From Nitrososphaerota archaeon (GTDB lineage Archaea; Thermoproteota; Nitrososphaeria; Nitrososphaerales; Nitrosopumilaceae): DNA of 32,868 nt. The stretch lies in NCBI GenBank assembly GCA_028867615.1, contig JAGWGC010000006.1, forward strand, positions 1-32,868. Direction: 5' to 3'. Each line of letters opens with the position of its first letter. Position 1 is the first letter of the stretch. This document shows positions 1 to 7,657 of this stretch, in pieces. The notes beneath the pieces are model-generated. The model had not been told where the DNA came from and did not search any database. It worked only from the letters and a program-made list of their open reading frames with translations. Position numbers and translations under genes: made by a program.

Positions 1-858
1 ACTTTTGATCCAAAGGTTACATCAACTTCCATTAAAAATGAATATGATTTCTACAGGCCATTTGGAAAAGAGACACCAATTGTAAATGGTCAGTATTCCA
101 ATTTGCTTTACATGATACAGGTGAAAAAGGCATTAATGGCATACAAGGAAAAAGCCTTGTCTACTGGAATAATAAAATTAAAGGACGGAGAAACAATTCT
201 AGACTATATTGATTTTGTAAACATGCACCTTCCATACAGCAACATGGGCAAGAAAGCTTTGACATACTTGCTAAGACATGAGTGGAGAAGCTTACCGCGC
301 TGGAAAGGTATTGTAGAAAAAATGGGAATGAAAGAACCAATTCCAAAAGATCCGCGTGGTACAATAGAATCAATACTTGCAGATGAAGAATTTATGCAAA
401 AAGACCACGAGTTTACAAAACGATTTACAATGACTGAAGAATTCCAAGAAGCATATGATTCCAAGCTTGCAAGTTCACTTATTGCATCAAGCATGGTAGG
501 AAATCTCTACACTGCTTCACTATACATGGGCTTTAGGAGTTGTCTAGAATTTGAATTCCAAAAGGGCATTGATCTTGAGGGCAAGAGATTTGGATTTGGC
601 TCTTATGGTAGCGGAAGTAGTGCAATGGTCTTCAGCGGGGTCATCATGGACACATACAAGGAAATTGCCAAGAACATGAATCTAGAGGCAGAGATAGGCG
701 ATAGGAGAAAGGTATCTCTTGAAGAATACGAACAGATCCATGAAAGCAAGCTAAGTCCAACCCAAAACATCCTGGATGGTAAAAAAGAATTTGTGTTGGT
801 GGGAGTTGGAAGTAGCCCAGAATTACGTGGTCAGCGCAAGTATGTGTTTAATGAATAG
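1..858 (+). CDS. Hydroxymethylglutaryl-CoA synthase, 3' part
   Basis: This is the C-terminal part of HMG-CoA synthase, which condenses acetyl-CoA with acetoacetyl-CoA to HMG-CoA at the entry to the mevalonate route for archaeal isoprenoid lipids. The frame is open from base 1, so the true start and the catalytic Cys region lie outside the window. Visible family features are the FYRPFGKETPIVNGQYSN stretch, HLPYSNMGKKAL (the His-containing active-site region), GNLYTASLYMG, and FGFGSYGSGSSAMVFSG near the C-terminus. It ends KYVFNE followed by TAG. The next gene on this strand begins 75 bases later with its own TATA-like box. Identification rests on these motifs; a thiolase-fold relative such as a ketoacyl synthase is unlikely because the YRP and SYGSG segments together are typical of HMG-CoA synthases. 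Confidence 0.88.
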   Translation, partial: TFDPKVTSTSIKNEYDFYRPFGKETPIVNGQYSNLLYMIQVKKALMAYKEKALSTGIIKLKDGETILDYIDFVNMHLPYSNMGKKALTYLLRHEWRSLPRWKGIVEKMGMKEPIPKDPRGTIESILADEEFMQKDHEFTKRFTMTEEFQEAYDSKLASSLIASSMVGNLYTASLYMGFRSCLEFEFQKGIDLEGKRFGFGSYGSGSSAMVFSGVIMDTYKEIAKNMNLEAEIGDRRKVSLEEYEQIHESKLSPTQNILDGKKEFVLVGVGSSPELRGQRKYVFNE

Positions 859-932
859 GTTATACAAAACGATCTTGACGATCAAAGCAAATCAACAAAA
901 AGGATATAAAATCATAAAGGCTGTGGTTATTT

Positions 933-1055
933 ATGAAAGACCGTTCAATGCCAGTTTGTTTTACAGCTGAACAATATGCAAAAATTGAACAGATTGCAAA
1001 GCAAAAGGGAATGTTAAGTGCAGGCCAGCTTCTAGAAGAAGCCTTGGAACAATAA
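933..1055 (+). CDS. Small ribbon-helix-helix-like protein, 40 aa
   Basis: A 40-residue protein: MKDRSMPVCFTAEQYAKIEQ, then IAKQKGMLSAGQLLEEALEQ. The pattern of a short beta-like start (SMPVCFT), a helix (AEQYAKIEQIAKQKG) and a second helix (SAGQLLEEALEQ) resembles the minimal ribbon-helix-helix fold of CopG/MetJ-type DNA-binding proteins, so a role as a small transcriptional regulator is inferred. The ATG is preceded by an ATATAAAA box at 904-911, centred about 26 bases upstream, which fits a leaderless transcript and supports this start. A perfect 6-bp hairpin follows the stop by five bases. The function and any target are unknown. Confidence 0.7.
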   Translation: MKDRSMPVCFTAEQYAKIEQIAKQKGMLSAGQLLEEALEQ

Positions 1056-1059
1056 ACCC

Positions 1060-1075
1060 GAGAACTAGCGTTCTC
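1060..1075 (+). terminator. Hairpin after the small RHH-like gene, possible terminator
   Basis: GAGAAC-tagc-GTTCTC forms a perfect 6-bp stem with a 4-base loop just after the stop codon at 1055, and is followed by the pyrimidine-rich run CAATTCCTTTCCTTTA. This resembles a 3' end signal. Archaeal termination is usually driven by the T-rich tract alone, so the hairpin may instead protect the 3' end. Confidence 0.35.
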
Positions 1076-1127
1076 AATTCCTTTCCTTTATGATAACTAT
1101 TTAATGGATTTAGTGATATTCAATACC

Positions 1128-1538
1128 ATGAACTTGTTTTCACGAAAACCCATCATCTGCACCATTTGTAAAAAAGAGTCTGTTCACAAGAATAAGCCAA
1201 AGAGTGAGTGGAAGATAGAGGGTCCACTTTGTGGTGATTGCTATGTTTCACAGATGAAAAAGTTCTATGAACAGAGCCTGAGACAGAAATGTGTCACATG
1301 TGGAATAGAAAAAGACGTTCCTGACTTGTGGGAACCGCGATACCAGTGGGATATGACTGGGTTGTTGTGCAAACCTTGTTTTGATAAAAAAGATCTTACC
1401 TATAAGAGTCAAAGGTCAAATTGCCAGACATGTGGAAAAAAACTCGGCATGATAAGGTATACTCCAAAGAAAAAATGGGTGCTTGACGGGCAATTGTGTA
1501 GGGAATGCTGGGACTCTCACAAGGCAAAGTTGGGCTAG
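1128..1538 (+). CDS. Triple CxxC zinc-binding repeat protein
   Basis: A 136-residue protein made of three similar units. Each unit has a first Cys pair (CTIC, CVTC, CQTC), a basic and Trp-containing middle (SEWKIEGPLC, YQWDMTGLLC, KKWVLDGQLC) and a second Cys pair closing the unit (CGDC, CKPC, CREC). Each unit probably binds one zinc, giving three linked zinc ribbons. An in-frame ATG exists at 1104, but a TATA-like box (CTATTTAATG, 1098-1106) lies 27 bases before the ATG at 1128, so the shorter form starting MNLFSRKP is preferred. The C2H2 gene downstream begins on the base after this stop, so the two are probably cotranscribed. No enzymatic domain is seen; nucleic-acid or protein binding is an inference. 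Confidence 0.8.
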   Translation: MNLFSRKPIICTICKKESVHKNKPKSEWKIEGPLCGDCYVSQMKKFYEQSLRQKCVTCGIEKDVPDLWEPRYQWDMTGLLCKPCFDKKDLTYKSQRSNCQTCGKKLGMIRYTPKKKWVLDGQLCRECWDSHKAKLG

Positions 1539-1739
1539 ATGAATATTTTTAAAAAATTCAAGTGTGAGACATGTGGTGCAAAATTTAGACAGCAGGAATA
1601 TCTGATGTTACACCAGCAGTTACATCATTGTGACAAACGTTATGATTGTAAAGAATGTAACAAATTTTTTTCAAGCATGGAAGAGATGCGAACCCACATG
1701 CAACGTGCCCATAGTTATGGTGGGACTAGAGATATCTAG
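1539..1739 (+). CDS. Two-finger C2H2 zinc-finger protein
   Basis: A 66-residue protein with two C2H2 fingers in tandem: FKCETCGAKFRQQEYLMLHQ followed by QLHH (C-x2-C...H-x4-H type), and YDCKECNKFFSSMEEMRTHM ending QRAH (C-x2-C...H-x4-H). Classical fingers of this kind bind DNA, RNA or proteins. The ATG directly follows the TAG of the zinc-ribbon gene upstream, so translation is probably coupled. The stop codon shares a CTAG palindrome with the stop of rpoP on the opposite strand. A further C2H2 protein lies at 11.7-12.1 kb. The target is unknown. Confidence 0.85.
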   Translation: MNIFKKFKCETCGAKFRQQEYLMLHQQLHHCDKRYDCKECNKFFSSMEEMRTHMQRAHSYGGTRDI

Positions 1740-1930
1740 AATGCCTTGATTGTTTTTACTACTGGTGGTCTGACCTTGGTAAATACTCTAAAACCACAAA
1801 TACATTTTATTTCTGGCAATCGTGTAAGCTCTGATTGTGATACTTGAGTTCCACAGCGCATGCATGAATAAAAAACACTAAAACTAGTTGGTTTTTCTTC
1901 TGCAGGTGTTTCTTGAGTTGGTTCAGACAT
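1736..1930 (-). CDS. rpoP: DNA-directed RNA polymerase subunit P (Rpo12)
   Basis: Rpo12, the small zinc-ribbon subunit of archaeal RNA polymerase (the Rpb12 counterpart), which helps assemble the Rpo3/Rpo10 platform. The 64-residue protein has an acidic, low-complexity N-terminus (SEPTQETPAEEKP), then YSCMRCG, KCICGFRVF and the conserved basic end TKVRPPVVKTIKAF. The second metal knuckle reads C-I-C rather than the usual C-x2-C. The frame also has a GTG at 1939 overlapping the S10 stop; the ATG at 1930 (MSEP) is preferred. It is the last gene of the tuf-rps10-rpoP operon, and its stop overlaps the stop of the convergent C2H2 gene. Confidence 0.9.
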   Translation of the reverse strand: MSEPTQETPAEEKPTSFSVFYSCMRCGTQVSQSELTRLPEIKCICGFRVFTKVRPPVVKTIKAF

Positions 1931-1938
1931 TTTTATCA

Positions 1939-2247
1939 CTATTTCAAAGTAAGCTCGATATATACATCGTTTGGAATTTTGATTCTCATGAGTTGTCTTA
2001 TTGCTCTGTCGTCTGCACCAAGGTCTATCACTCGCCTATGGATTCGCATTTCCCATTTTTCATAGGTGTTTGTGCCTTGACCACATGGTGACTTTCGTGT
2101 AACGACGTTTAATGTTTTTACTGGTAACGGTGTTGGACCCTTTACTTTGACACCCGTCTTTTCACCGATGCCTTTGATTTCAGTACATACCCCGTCCAGT
2201 CTTAAAAGACTAGTACTTGTCAATTTTATTCGGGCTGTCTGTGTCAT
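1939..2247 (-). CDS. rps10: 30S ribosomal protein S10 (uS10)
   Basis: uS10, a 102-residue small-subunit head protein. Typical segments are ARIKLTSTSLLRLDGVCTEI, the loop GVKVKGPTPLPVKTL, RKSPCGQGTNTYEKWEMRIH and RVIDLGADDRAIRQLMRIKI. The length matches archaeal S10. It begins 8 bases after the EF-1A stop and ends at the beginning of rpoP, the conserved archaeal order EF-1A then S10, so one transcript from the tuf promoter is expected. Confidence 0.96.
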   Translation of the reverse strand: MTQTARIKLTSTSLLRLDGVCTEIKGIGEKTGVKVKGPTPLPVKTLNVVTRKSPCGQGTNTYEKWEMRIHRRVIDLGADDRAIRQLMRIKIPNDVYIELTLK

Positions 2248-2255
2248 TCAAGTCC

Positions 2256-3566
2256 CTATTTGGTGTATTTCTCAGTGATCTCTTTTACAATGCCTGCTGC
2301 AATTGTTGCACCCATGTCTCTAAGAGCGAATCTTCCCATTTCTGGAAATTCTCCAAATGTCTCAATGCACAACGGTCTGACTGGTTTGATTCTGACGATT
2401 GCTGAATCTCCGGCTTTTAAGAATTTGGGATTCTCTTCTTCAATTGCACCAGATTGTGGATTTATCTTTGCTTCAAAAGCGACTATTGTTGCTGCGACCT
2501 GAGCAGTATGTGCATGCATTACTGGTGTATATCCAGGTGCAATTGCTGTTGGATGATGAATAACTATTATTTGTGCTCTGAATTCTTTTGCTACGTTTGG
2601 TGGATTATCAGCTGTTCCAATGACATCACCTCTGTGGATATCTTTCTTTTCAATACCTCTCAAATTGAATCCGATGTTATCACCTGGTTCTGCTGATGGC
2701 ATTTCAGTATGGTGTGTTTCGATAGATTTGATTTCGCCTACTGCGCCTGATGGCATGACTACTATCTTCTGACCTGGTTTTGCAATGCCTGTTTCAACAC
2801 GTCCTACTGGGACGGTACCAACACCTGTGATTGTATAAACATCTTGTATTGGAATTCTAAGTGGTTTGCCTGTTGGTTTATCTGGCATTGTAAAGTCATC
2901 AAATGCTTCGAATAATGTTTTGCCTGTCCACCACGGCATATTTGGTGATTTCTTGACCAAGTTATCACCCTTCCAACCTGATACGGGAATAATTGCAACT
3001 TTGTCAAGTTTATAGCCTACTGATTTCAATAATTTCTCTGCCTTTTCTTTTGCTACTTTGTATGCTGCTTCTGAGAAATTGCTGTCATCCATTTTGTTAA
3101 TTGCTACTACCAGTTGTCCTACACCTAATGTTCTAAGTAAGAAAGCGTGCTCTCTTGCTTGTCCACCTGGTGCGGTTGCGGTATCAGTTTCACCCTCTTT
3201 GGCTGACAAGACTAGAACTGCACAGTCTGCCTCGGAGGCACCTGTGATCATGTTTTTGATAAAGTCTCTGTGACCTGGGGCATCTATTAATGTGAAGAAG
3301 TACTTTGGAGATTCAAATTTTTGAAATGCTAAATCGATTGTAATACCTCTCTCTCTTTCATCTTTGATATTGTCCATAACCCATGCATATTTGAAAGTGT
3401 CACCTTTTCCGGTCTTCTCGGATTCGGCTGCATGTGATGCGATTGTTCTTTCATCTACTAGTCCTAGTTCCATTAAAAAGTGACCCATGGTTGTAGATTT
3501 TCCGTTATCAATATGTCCTACGACAATCATGTTCAAGTGAGGTTTTCTTGATGCTGCAGTGCTCAT
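2256..3566 (-). CDS. tuf: Translation elongation factor 1-alpha
   Basis: aEF1A, the GTPase that brings aminoacyl-tRNA to the ribosome; 436 residues, the usual archaeal length. The G1 loop is GHIDNGKST (Asn where many archaea have His and eukaryotes Ser), G3 is DAPGHRDF with the catalytic His, and G4 is NKMD. Domains 2 and 3 follow with VYTITGVGTVPVGRVETG and the C-terminal RFALRDMGATIAAGIV. It is first in the tuf-rps10-rpoP operon. The ATG lies about 29 bases after a TATA-like box at 3589-3600, so the mRNA is probably leaderless. Confidence 0.97.
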   Translation of the reverse strand: MSTAASRKPHLNMIVVGHIDNGKSTTMGHFLMELGLVDERTIASHAAESEKTGKGDTFKYAWVMDNIKDERERGITIDLAFQKFESPKYFFTLIDAPGHRDFIKNMITGASEADCAVLVLSAKEGETDTATAPGGQAREHAFLLRTLGVGQLVVAINKMDDSNFSEAAYKVAKEKAEKLLKSVGYKLDKVAIIPVSGWKGDNLVKKSPNMPWWTGKTLFEAFDDFTMPDKPTGKPLRIPIQDVYTITGVGTVPVGRVETGIAKPGQKIVVMPSGAVGEIKSIETHHTEMPSAEPGDNIGFNLRGIEKKDIHRGDVIGTADNPPNVAKEFRAQIIVIHHPTAIAPGYTPVMHAHTAQVAATIVAFEAKINPQSGAIEEENPKFLKAGDSAIVRIKPVRPLCIETFGEFPEMGRFALRDMGATIAAGIVKEITEKYTK

Positions 3567-3588
3567 GTTGGATGTTACTTGAGAAGGG

Positions 3589-3600
3589 CTTTATTAGCAT
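3589..3600 (-). promoter_or_regulatory. TATA-like box for the tuf operon
   Basis: Read on the minus strand the bases are ATGCTAATAAAG, centred about 29 bases upstream of the tuf ATG. The position suits an archaeal TATA box driving a leaderless or very short-leader transcript. Confidence 0.5.
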
Positions 3601-3678
3601 TTTCATTTTTTAATTTTTTTTCGGCCAAAAATTGAATTATTTTCTGACTCGATCATTGAGATCAATTTTTTTCACATG

Positions 3679-3687
3679 GTATAAATC
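3679..3687 (+). promoter_or_regulatory. TATA box for fbp
   Basis: GTATAAATC is centred about 28 bases upstream of the ATG at 3711, the spacing expected for a leaderless archaeal mRNA. It lies in the divergent promoter region shared with tuf (3567-3710). Confidence 0.55.
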
Positions 3688-3710
3688 GAACTATTTCATC
3701 ACATTGAATA

Positions 3711-5384
3711 ATGAAAATTACAGTAACAGTAATCAAAGCTGATGTTGGCGGAATCGGCGGACATACAAGACCAAGCGACGGTCTACTAAACGCCGTAAAA
3801 AATCTTGTAAAGCCACAAGTAAGAAAAGACGGTAAAGGACTCTTGATTGATTCCTATATTGGATATTGTGGAGATGACATACACATAGTTATGACCCACA
3901 CTAGGGGTGTTAATAATTCTCAAGTCCATGGACTAGCATGGCGTGCATTTGAGGCTGCAACTCGTGTAGCTAAAAGTGAGGGACTTTATGGCGCAGGTCA
4001 AGATTTGTTGAAGGATTCATTTTCTGGAAATGTAAAAGGCATGGGACCTGGCGTTGCCGAGATGACATTTGATGAAAGACCCAATGAAGCATTTACAATT
4101 TATGCTGCAGACAAGACGGAACCTGGAGCATTCAACTATCCATTCTACAGAATGTTTGTTGATGCCCTATCTAATACGGGTTTGATTGTGAACCAGAATT
4201 TGGCAAGAGGTGTTAGAATTTCAGTAATGGACGTAGAAAAGGGCAAAGTAGCTACATTGGAAATGTGGCAAGACAAACCGACATTAGAAGCAGCTCTGAT
4301 GTATCCAGGAAGATATGTCATATCTACTGTGACTACCAAGGATAATCAACCAATATTGGCAGCATCTACTGACAGACTGCACAATATTGCAGGAACCTAT
4401 GTTGGAAAAGACGACCCAATTTGCATAGTGCGAACCCAGAAAGATTTTCCGGCAACAGAAGAGGCAGGATCTGCATTTAACAATCCGCATCTAGTAGCAG
4501 GGAATACCAGAGGTAGTCACCATATGCCATTGATGCCAGTGAAAATTAATTCTCCAGCAAGCATCAACTATGCCATTCCAATAGTATCAGCACTTGTGTT
4601 TTCCATGCACAATGGAGTTTTGACAGGTCCAATAGACGGATTTGGAACTGAAGACTGGAATTATGTTAGAAACGTAGCAATGAGACGAGCTGTTGCAATT
4701 AGAAGTCAAGGGTTTGTTCATCCTGCAACTTTGGTTCCAGACGAATTGGAATACGGGGTGGGCTACAAGGCAAGAATGAGTGTCTTATGGAGCAAGATGA
4801 AACCAATTCCTGGATCGTCACAAAATGCAAAACTTGGACAAAAACAAAATCTTGGAAATAAACATGGTAACAGACCACAAGGACAACAACAAGGTCAAAG
4901 ACCGGGTCAGAAACCACAGCAGGGTAACAGACCACAACAAGGACAAAGACCACAAGGACAACAACAAGGTCAAAGACCGGGTCAGAAACCACAGCAGGGT
5001 AACAGACCACAACAAGGACAAAGACCACAAGGACAACAACAAGGTCAAAGACCGGGTCAGAAACCACAGCAGGGCAACAGACCACAACAAGGTCAAAGAC
5101 CACAAGGACAACAACAAGGTCAAAGACCGGGTCAGAAACCACAGCAGGGCAACAGACCACAACAACAAAAACAAGGACAACATTCACAACAAAAACAGCA
5201 ATCAAAACCACAGACAGCACCACCATCTGTTTCTGAAAAAACTGTAAAACCATCTACCGAAGTCAAAGTAAAGAAACCACGTGCACCACGAAAGAAGAAA
5301 ACTGAAACTGTTACAATAAAACCAGCAGAAAGCACAATTTCAACAACTGAGACACAAAAGACAGAGACTAGTACCTCATCCTAG
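3711..5384 (+). CDS. fbp: Fructose-1,6-bisphosphate aldolase/phosphatase with long C-terminal tail
   Basis: The bifunctional archaeal gluconeogenic enzyme that joins two triose phosphates and then removes a phosphate to give fructose 6-phosphate. Residues 1 to about 365 are the conserved core: KADVGGIGGHTRPSDGLL (metal ligands), YCGDDIHIVMTH, YAADKTEPGAFNYPFYRMF, GTYVGKDDP (Tyr230 and Lys233 match, from memory, the Tyr/Lys pair of the aldolase step), and GPIDGFGTEDW. The core matches the usual family length of under 400 residues. What follows is unusual: about 190 extra residues, with Q/G/P/R repeats of 25 aa, then a basic segment VKKPRAPRKKK and a Thr/Ser/Glu-rich end. No domain is recognised in the tail, which is predicted to be disordered. 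The frame stays open throughout, so this is a true fusion and not a frameshift. Confidence 0.95.
   Translation: MKITVTVIKADVGGIGGHTRPSDGLLNAVKNLVKPQVRKDGKGLLIDSYIGYCGDDIHIVMTHTRGVNNSQVHGLAWRAFEAATRVAKSEGLYGAGQDLLKDSFSGNVKGMGPGVAEMTFDERPNEAFTIYAADKTEPGAFNYPFYRMFVDALSNTGLIVNQNLARGVRISVMDVEKGKVATLEMWQDKPTLEAALMYPGRYVISTVTTKDNQPILAASTDRLHNIAGTYVGKDDPICIVRTQKDFPATEEAGSAFNNPHLVAGNTRGSHHMPLMPVKINSPASINYAIPIVSALVFSMHNGVLTGPIDGFGTEDWNYVRNVAMRRAVAIRSQGFVHPATLVPDELEYGVGYKARMSVLWSKMKPIPGSSQNAKLGQKQNLGNKHGNRPQGQQQGQRPGQKPQQGNRPQQGQRPQGQQQGQRPGQKPQQGNRPQQGQRPQGQQQGQRPGQKPQQGNRPQQGQRPQGQQQGQRPGQKPQQGNRPQQQKQGQHSQQKQQSKPQTAPPSVSEKTVKPSTEVKVKKPRAPRKKKTETVTIKPAESTISTTETQKTETSTSS
4866..5165 (+). repeat. 75-bp tandem repeat inside fbp
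   Basis: In-frame units begin at 4923, 4998, 5073 and 5148, exactly 75 bases apart. Each encodes GNRPQQGQRPQG then QQQGQRPGQKPQQ. Three units are complete; a first unit at 4866-4922 lacks 18 bases (six residues), and the fourth is cut after GNRPQQ. The copies are almost identical at DNA level (for example GGT/GGC changes), which points to recent expansion. The array can change length by replication slippage without breaking the frame. Confidence 0.93.
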
Positions 5385-5456
5385 GTATTTTCTCTCCAGC
5401 GTTCTTTTCATTTTTATAAAATACAATTTTTATTATCTGTTTTTTATGACATTCCA

Positions 5457-5969
5457 GTGACAAAGAAAATACAAATTTTGATCATAGGTCATAATCAGAA
5501 TGGAATAACTCCTGAGATTGAAGAAATTGCATATGAGACAGGTGTAGAAGTTGCAAAATCCGGATCGGTCCTAGTTACAGGCGGATTGGAAGGAGTAATG
5601 AAAGCTGCCTCTCGTGGTGCAAAAGATGGAGGGGGCATTACGATAGGAATTATCCCACAAAACGATCCTTCTCTTGCAAATGAATATTGCGATATTGTCA
5701 TCCCGAGTGGGATGGGCCTGGCAAGAGACTTTCTAAATGCACTTTCTGGTGACGGAGTCATAATAATCGGCGGTGGAGTTGGGACATTATCTGAGACATG
5801 TGCAGCATATATGCACAACAAACCAATTGTTGCAATAAAAAACAGTGGAGGTATTGCAGAAAAATATGCTGATACATATCTAGATCACAGGAAAAATGTC
5901 TTGATAGTAGGAGCATCTTCTCCAAAAGAAGCAGTTAGAATACTTCTTGAAAAAATTAATTCTGATTGA
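5457..5969 (+). CDS. LOG/SLOG-fold nucleotide-binding protein (TIGR00725-like)
   Basis: A 170-residue Rossmann-like protein of the LOG (lysine decarboxylase-like) superfamily. Visible are IGHNQNGITPEIEEIAYETG, VLVTGGLEGVMKAASRGAKD, IGIIPQND and IIIGGGVGTLSETCAAYM. The last corresponds to the PGGxGTxxE phosphate-binding motif, with GGGVGTLSE here. Relatives include cytokinin-activating phosphoribohydrolases and nucleotide-binding SLOG proteins, but this short subfamily has no firm function that I know of. The start is GTG at 5457; an ATG at 5446 is out of frame and stops at once. It converges on the 3-hydroxyacyl-CoA dehydrogenase gene with a 14-base overlap. Confidence 0.83.
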   Translation: MTKKIQILIIGHNQNGITPEIEEIAYETGVEVAKSGSVLVTGGLEGVMKAASRGAKDGGGITIGIIPQNDPSLANEYCDIVIPSGMGLARDFLNALSGDGVIIIGGGVGTLSETCAAYMHNKPIVAIKNSGGIAEKYADTYLDHRKNVLIVGASSPKEAVRILLEKINSD

Positions 5970-7098
5970 TAGATAACAAATACGGGTCTGGCTCGTAGAA
6001 CTTGTTTTCTTTTGCCAGTTTTTGCAACTCACGTACAATGTTTTGCATACCAAATTGCTTTGCGGTATCAAACAATGGATTTTTGAGCCCCATTCCAAGT
6101 GACAAAGCTTTTTCAATTTCTGGAACATCACTTGCTTGATTTGTAACAAGCCATGCAGCGTTGTTTAGTATGTTTCCTAGCAATTGGATTGGATTGAATT
6201 TCTTTGCCAGTTCTTCTGTCAGGCTTATTCTCTCATATTGATCTCCCGAATACTTGTAAAAACCTTCACCGCTTTTTTGTCCTAGTTTCTTTTCATCGTA
6301 TAATTTTTCAATCAATGGATGTGGGTGAACCACTTTTTTGTCACGTGAATGCATCTCAAGTGTAGCTTTGTGGATTACATCCATGCCAGTAAAGTCAGCA
6401 AGCTCAAATATTCCCATGGGAAAATGAAGTGTGAATTTTACTGCAGAATCAATCTCTTCTTTTGTTGCACCCGTCCTATCCATGGCATAGACAGCTTCGT
6501 GGACTAATGGGATGAACAATCTATTTACTATAAATCCAGGTACATCTTTTTTACACAAGACAGGTTCCTTTGAGACTGATTTCACAAAATTAATTGTTGT
6601 ATCCACTAGATCCTTTGATGTCTTTTGGCCTGGAATGACTTCAACCAGCTTCATCAATTGTGGCGGGTTGAAAAAGTGAATTCCGATGAATCTTTCTGGT
6701 CTAGATGTTGTGCTTGCAATCTCTGTTATGGGCAAAGTACTGGTGTTTGATGCAAACACTGTCTTTTGCTGTGCAACTTTATCAACTTCGGCGTAAACTT
6801 TTTTCTTCAAATCCATTATTTCAGGCACTACTTCAATCATCAAGTCACAGTCTTTTAGTGCCTCGGCCAAATCTACTATCGGTATGATTCTTGCAAGAAT
6901 TTCTTTTCCCTGATCTTCTGTAATTTTTTGTTTCGACACTAGTTTATCAAGTGACCATTTGATCTTTTCCATTGCTTTGTCTAGAAATTGTTTTTCAATA
7001 TCTCTAAGAACTACATTGTATCCTGCCATTGCAGAAACTTGGGCAATCCCATGACCCATTATCCCAGAACCCAAAACCGTAATATTTTTTATTGTCAT
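5956..7098 (-). CDS. 3-hydroxyacyl-CoA (3-hydroxybutyryl-CoA) dehydrogenase
   Basis: An NAD-dependent 3-hydroxyacyl-CoA dehydrogenase of 380 residues. The Rossmann motif is VLGSGIMGHGIAQ near the N-terminus; SNTSTLPITEIA, HFFNPPQLMKLVEVI with the catalytic His, and VPGFIVNRLFIPL are family signatures. The C-terminal helical domain includes FPMGIFELADFTGMDV and GQKSGEGFYKY, and a further C-terminal extension repeats the ELADF-like fold. In thaumarchaea such an enzyme oxidises 3-hydroxybutyryl-CoA to acetoacetyl-CoA in the 3-hydroxypropionate/4-hydroxybutyrate CO2-fixation cycle; I infer that role here. It stands alone and its 3' end overlaps the LOG-like gene. A beta-oxidation role is the alternative. 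Confidence 0.92.
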   Translation of the reverse strand: MTIKNITVLGSGIMGHGIAQVSAMAGYNVVLRDIEKQFLDKAMEKIKWSLDKLVSKQKITEDQGKEILARIIPIVDLAEALKDCDLMIEVVPEIMDLKKKVYAEVDKVAQQKTVFASNTSTLPITEIASTTSRPERFIGIHFFNPPQLMKLVEVIPGQKTSKDLVDTTINFVKSVSKEPVLCKKDVPGFIVNRLFIPLVHEAVYAMDRTGATKEEIDSAVKFTLHFPMGIFELADFTGMDVIHKATLEMHSRDKKVVHPHPLIEKLYDEKKLGQKSGEGFYKYSGDQYERISLTEELAKKFNPIQLLGNILNNAAWLVTNQASDVPEIEKALSLGMGLKNPLFDTAKQFGMQNIVRELQKLAKENKFYEPDPYLLSINQN

Positions 7099-7282
7099 GT
7101 GTACTGGTTTGAATCACATCTATTTGTAAGTTTTTGACAGTGATATAGTACAGGTAAAAAATACAATTTGCGATTAAATATTTGACTTCAAGAACTATCT
7201 TGTCCATCTTCTGGACAATTTTGTTCATGAGATGTTTTCATATCTGCGAGGTGTTACACTTGAAGATGTTGAAAGTTTTGAA

Positions 7283-7621
7283 CTATAGACTATCTATGAT
7301 TTCTTTTATATGTGCGGGAATTTCTGGCAACTCACCAATATGACTAACGTTATTCTGTAATACGTCAGGACCAATTCTCCGTACTCTTTGTGTCCCAATC
7401 AGTGTTGCTATGCCCCTGTCAATATCCTTCTGAGGTAATACTGCCTTTAGTTTTTCAAGCAGGGTGTTTTCATCCTCATACTTTGAAATGGCATGCTGAA
7501 GAAGTACTAATTTGTCCTCACTTGACAGTTCATCCATGCTTATGATCACTTTATCTTGATAAAAAATCTTGTCAGTGCCTAAAAATACCAGCTTTTTTAA
7601 TCGTAGGTTTTGAATAATCAT
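7283..7621 (-). CDS. Hypothetical protein, 112 aa
   Basis: Not recognised. The 112-residue product begins MIIQNLRLKKLVFLGTDKIF and contains helical, charged segments (SSEDKLVLLQHAISKYEDEN, LLEKLKAVLPQKDIDRG) and a C-terminal PEIPAHIKEIIDSL. No membrane segment, signal peptide or Cys pair is present, so it is probably a soluble cytoplasmic protein. The ATG at 7621 lies about 33 bases after an AATAAA-like box. The interrupted gene at 7658-7906 is just upstream on the same strand. Confidence 0.62.
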   Translation of the reverse strand: MIIQNLRLKKLVFLGTDKIFYQDKVIISMDELSSEDKLVLLQHAISKYEDENTLLEKLKAVLPQKDIDRGIATLIGTQRVRRIGPDVLQNNVSHIGELPEIPAHIKEIIDSL

Positions 7622-7657
7622 GAGTCATGATATACCGTGAGAGAAGTCTGGTTTATT

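Noticed and set aside
204-494. Minus-strand 96-aa frame
   Set aside because: Antisense shadow of the HMG-CoA synthase gene.
4866-5165. Regular repeat spacing that could suggest CRISPR
   Set aside because: The units are contiguous with no spacers and stay in frame within fbp.
4699-5253. Long minus-strand frames opposite the fbp tail
   Set aside because: They are a by-product of the 75-bp repeat; the encoded Val/Leu/Phe repeats have no start context and the plus strand is clearly fbp.
7004-7228. Minus-strand 74-aa frame overlapping the start of the 3-hydroxyacyl-CoA dehydrogenase gene
   Set aside because: Its second half is the dehydrogenase N-terminus read in another frame.
7178-7288. Plus-strand frame DFKNYLVHLLDNFVHEMFSY then LRGVTLEDVESFEL
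   Set aside because: It looks protein-like but has no ATG, GTG or TTG before MFSY, and it overlaps the promoter region of the dehydrogenase gene; at most a gene remnant.
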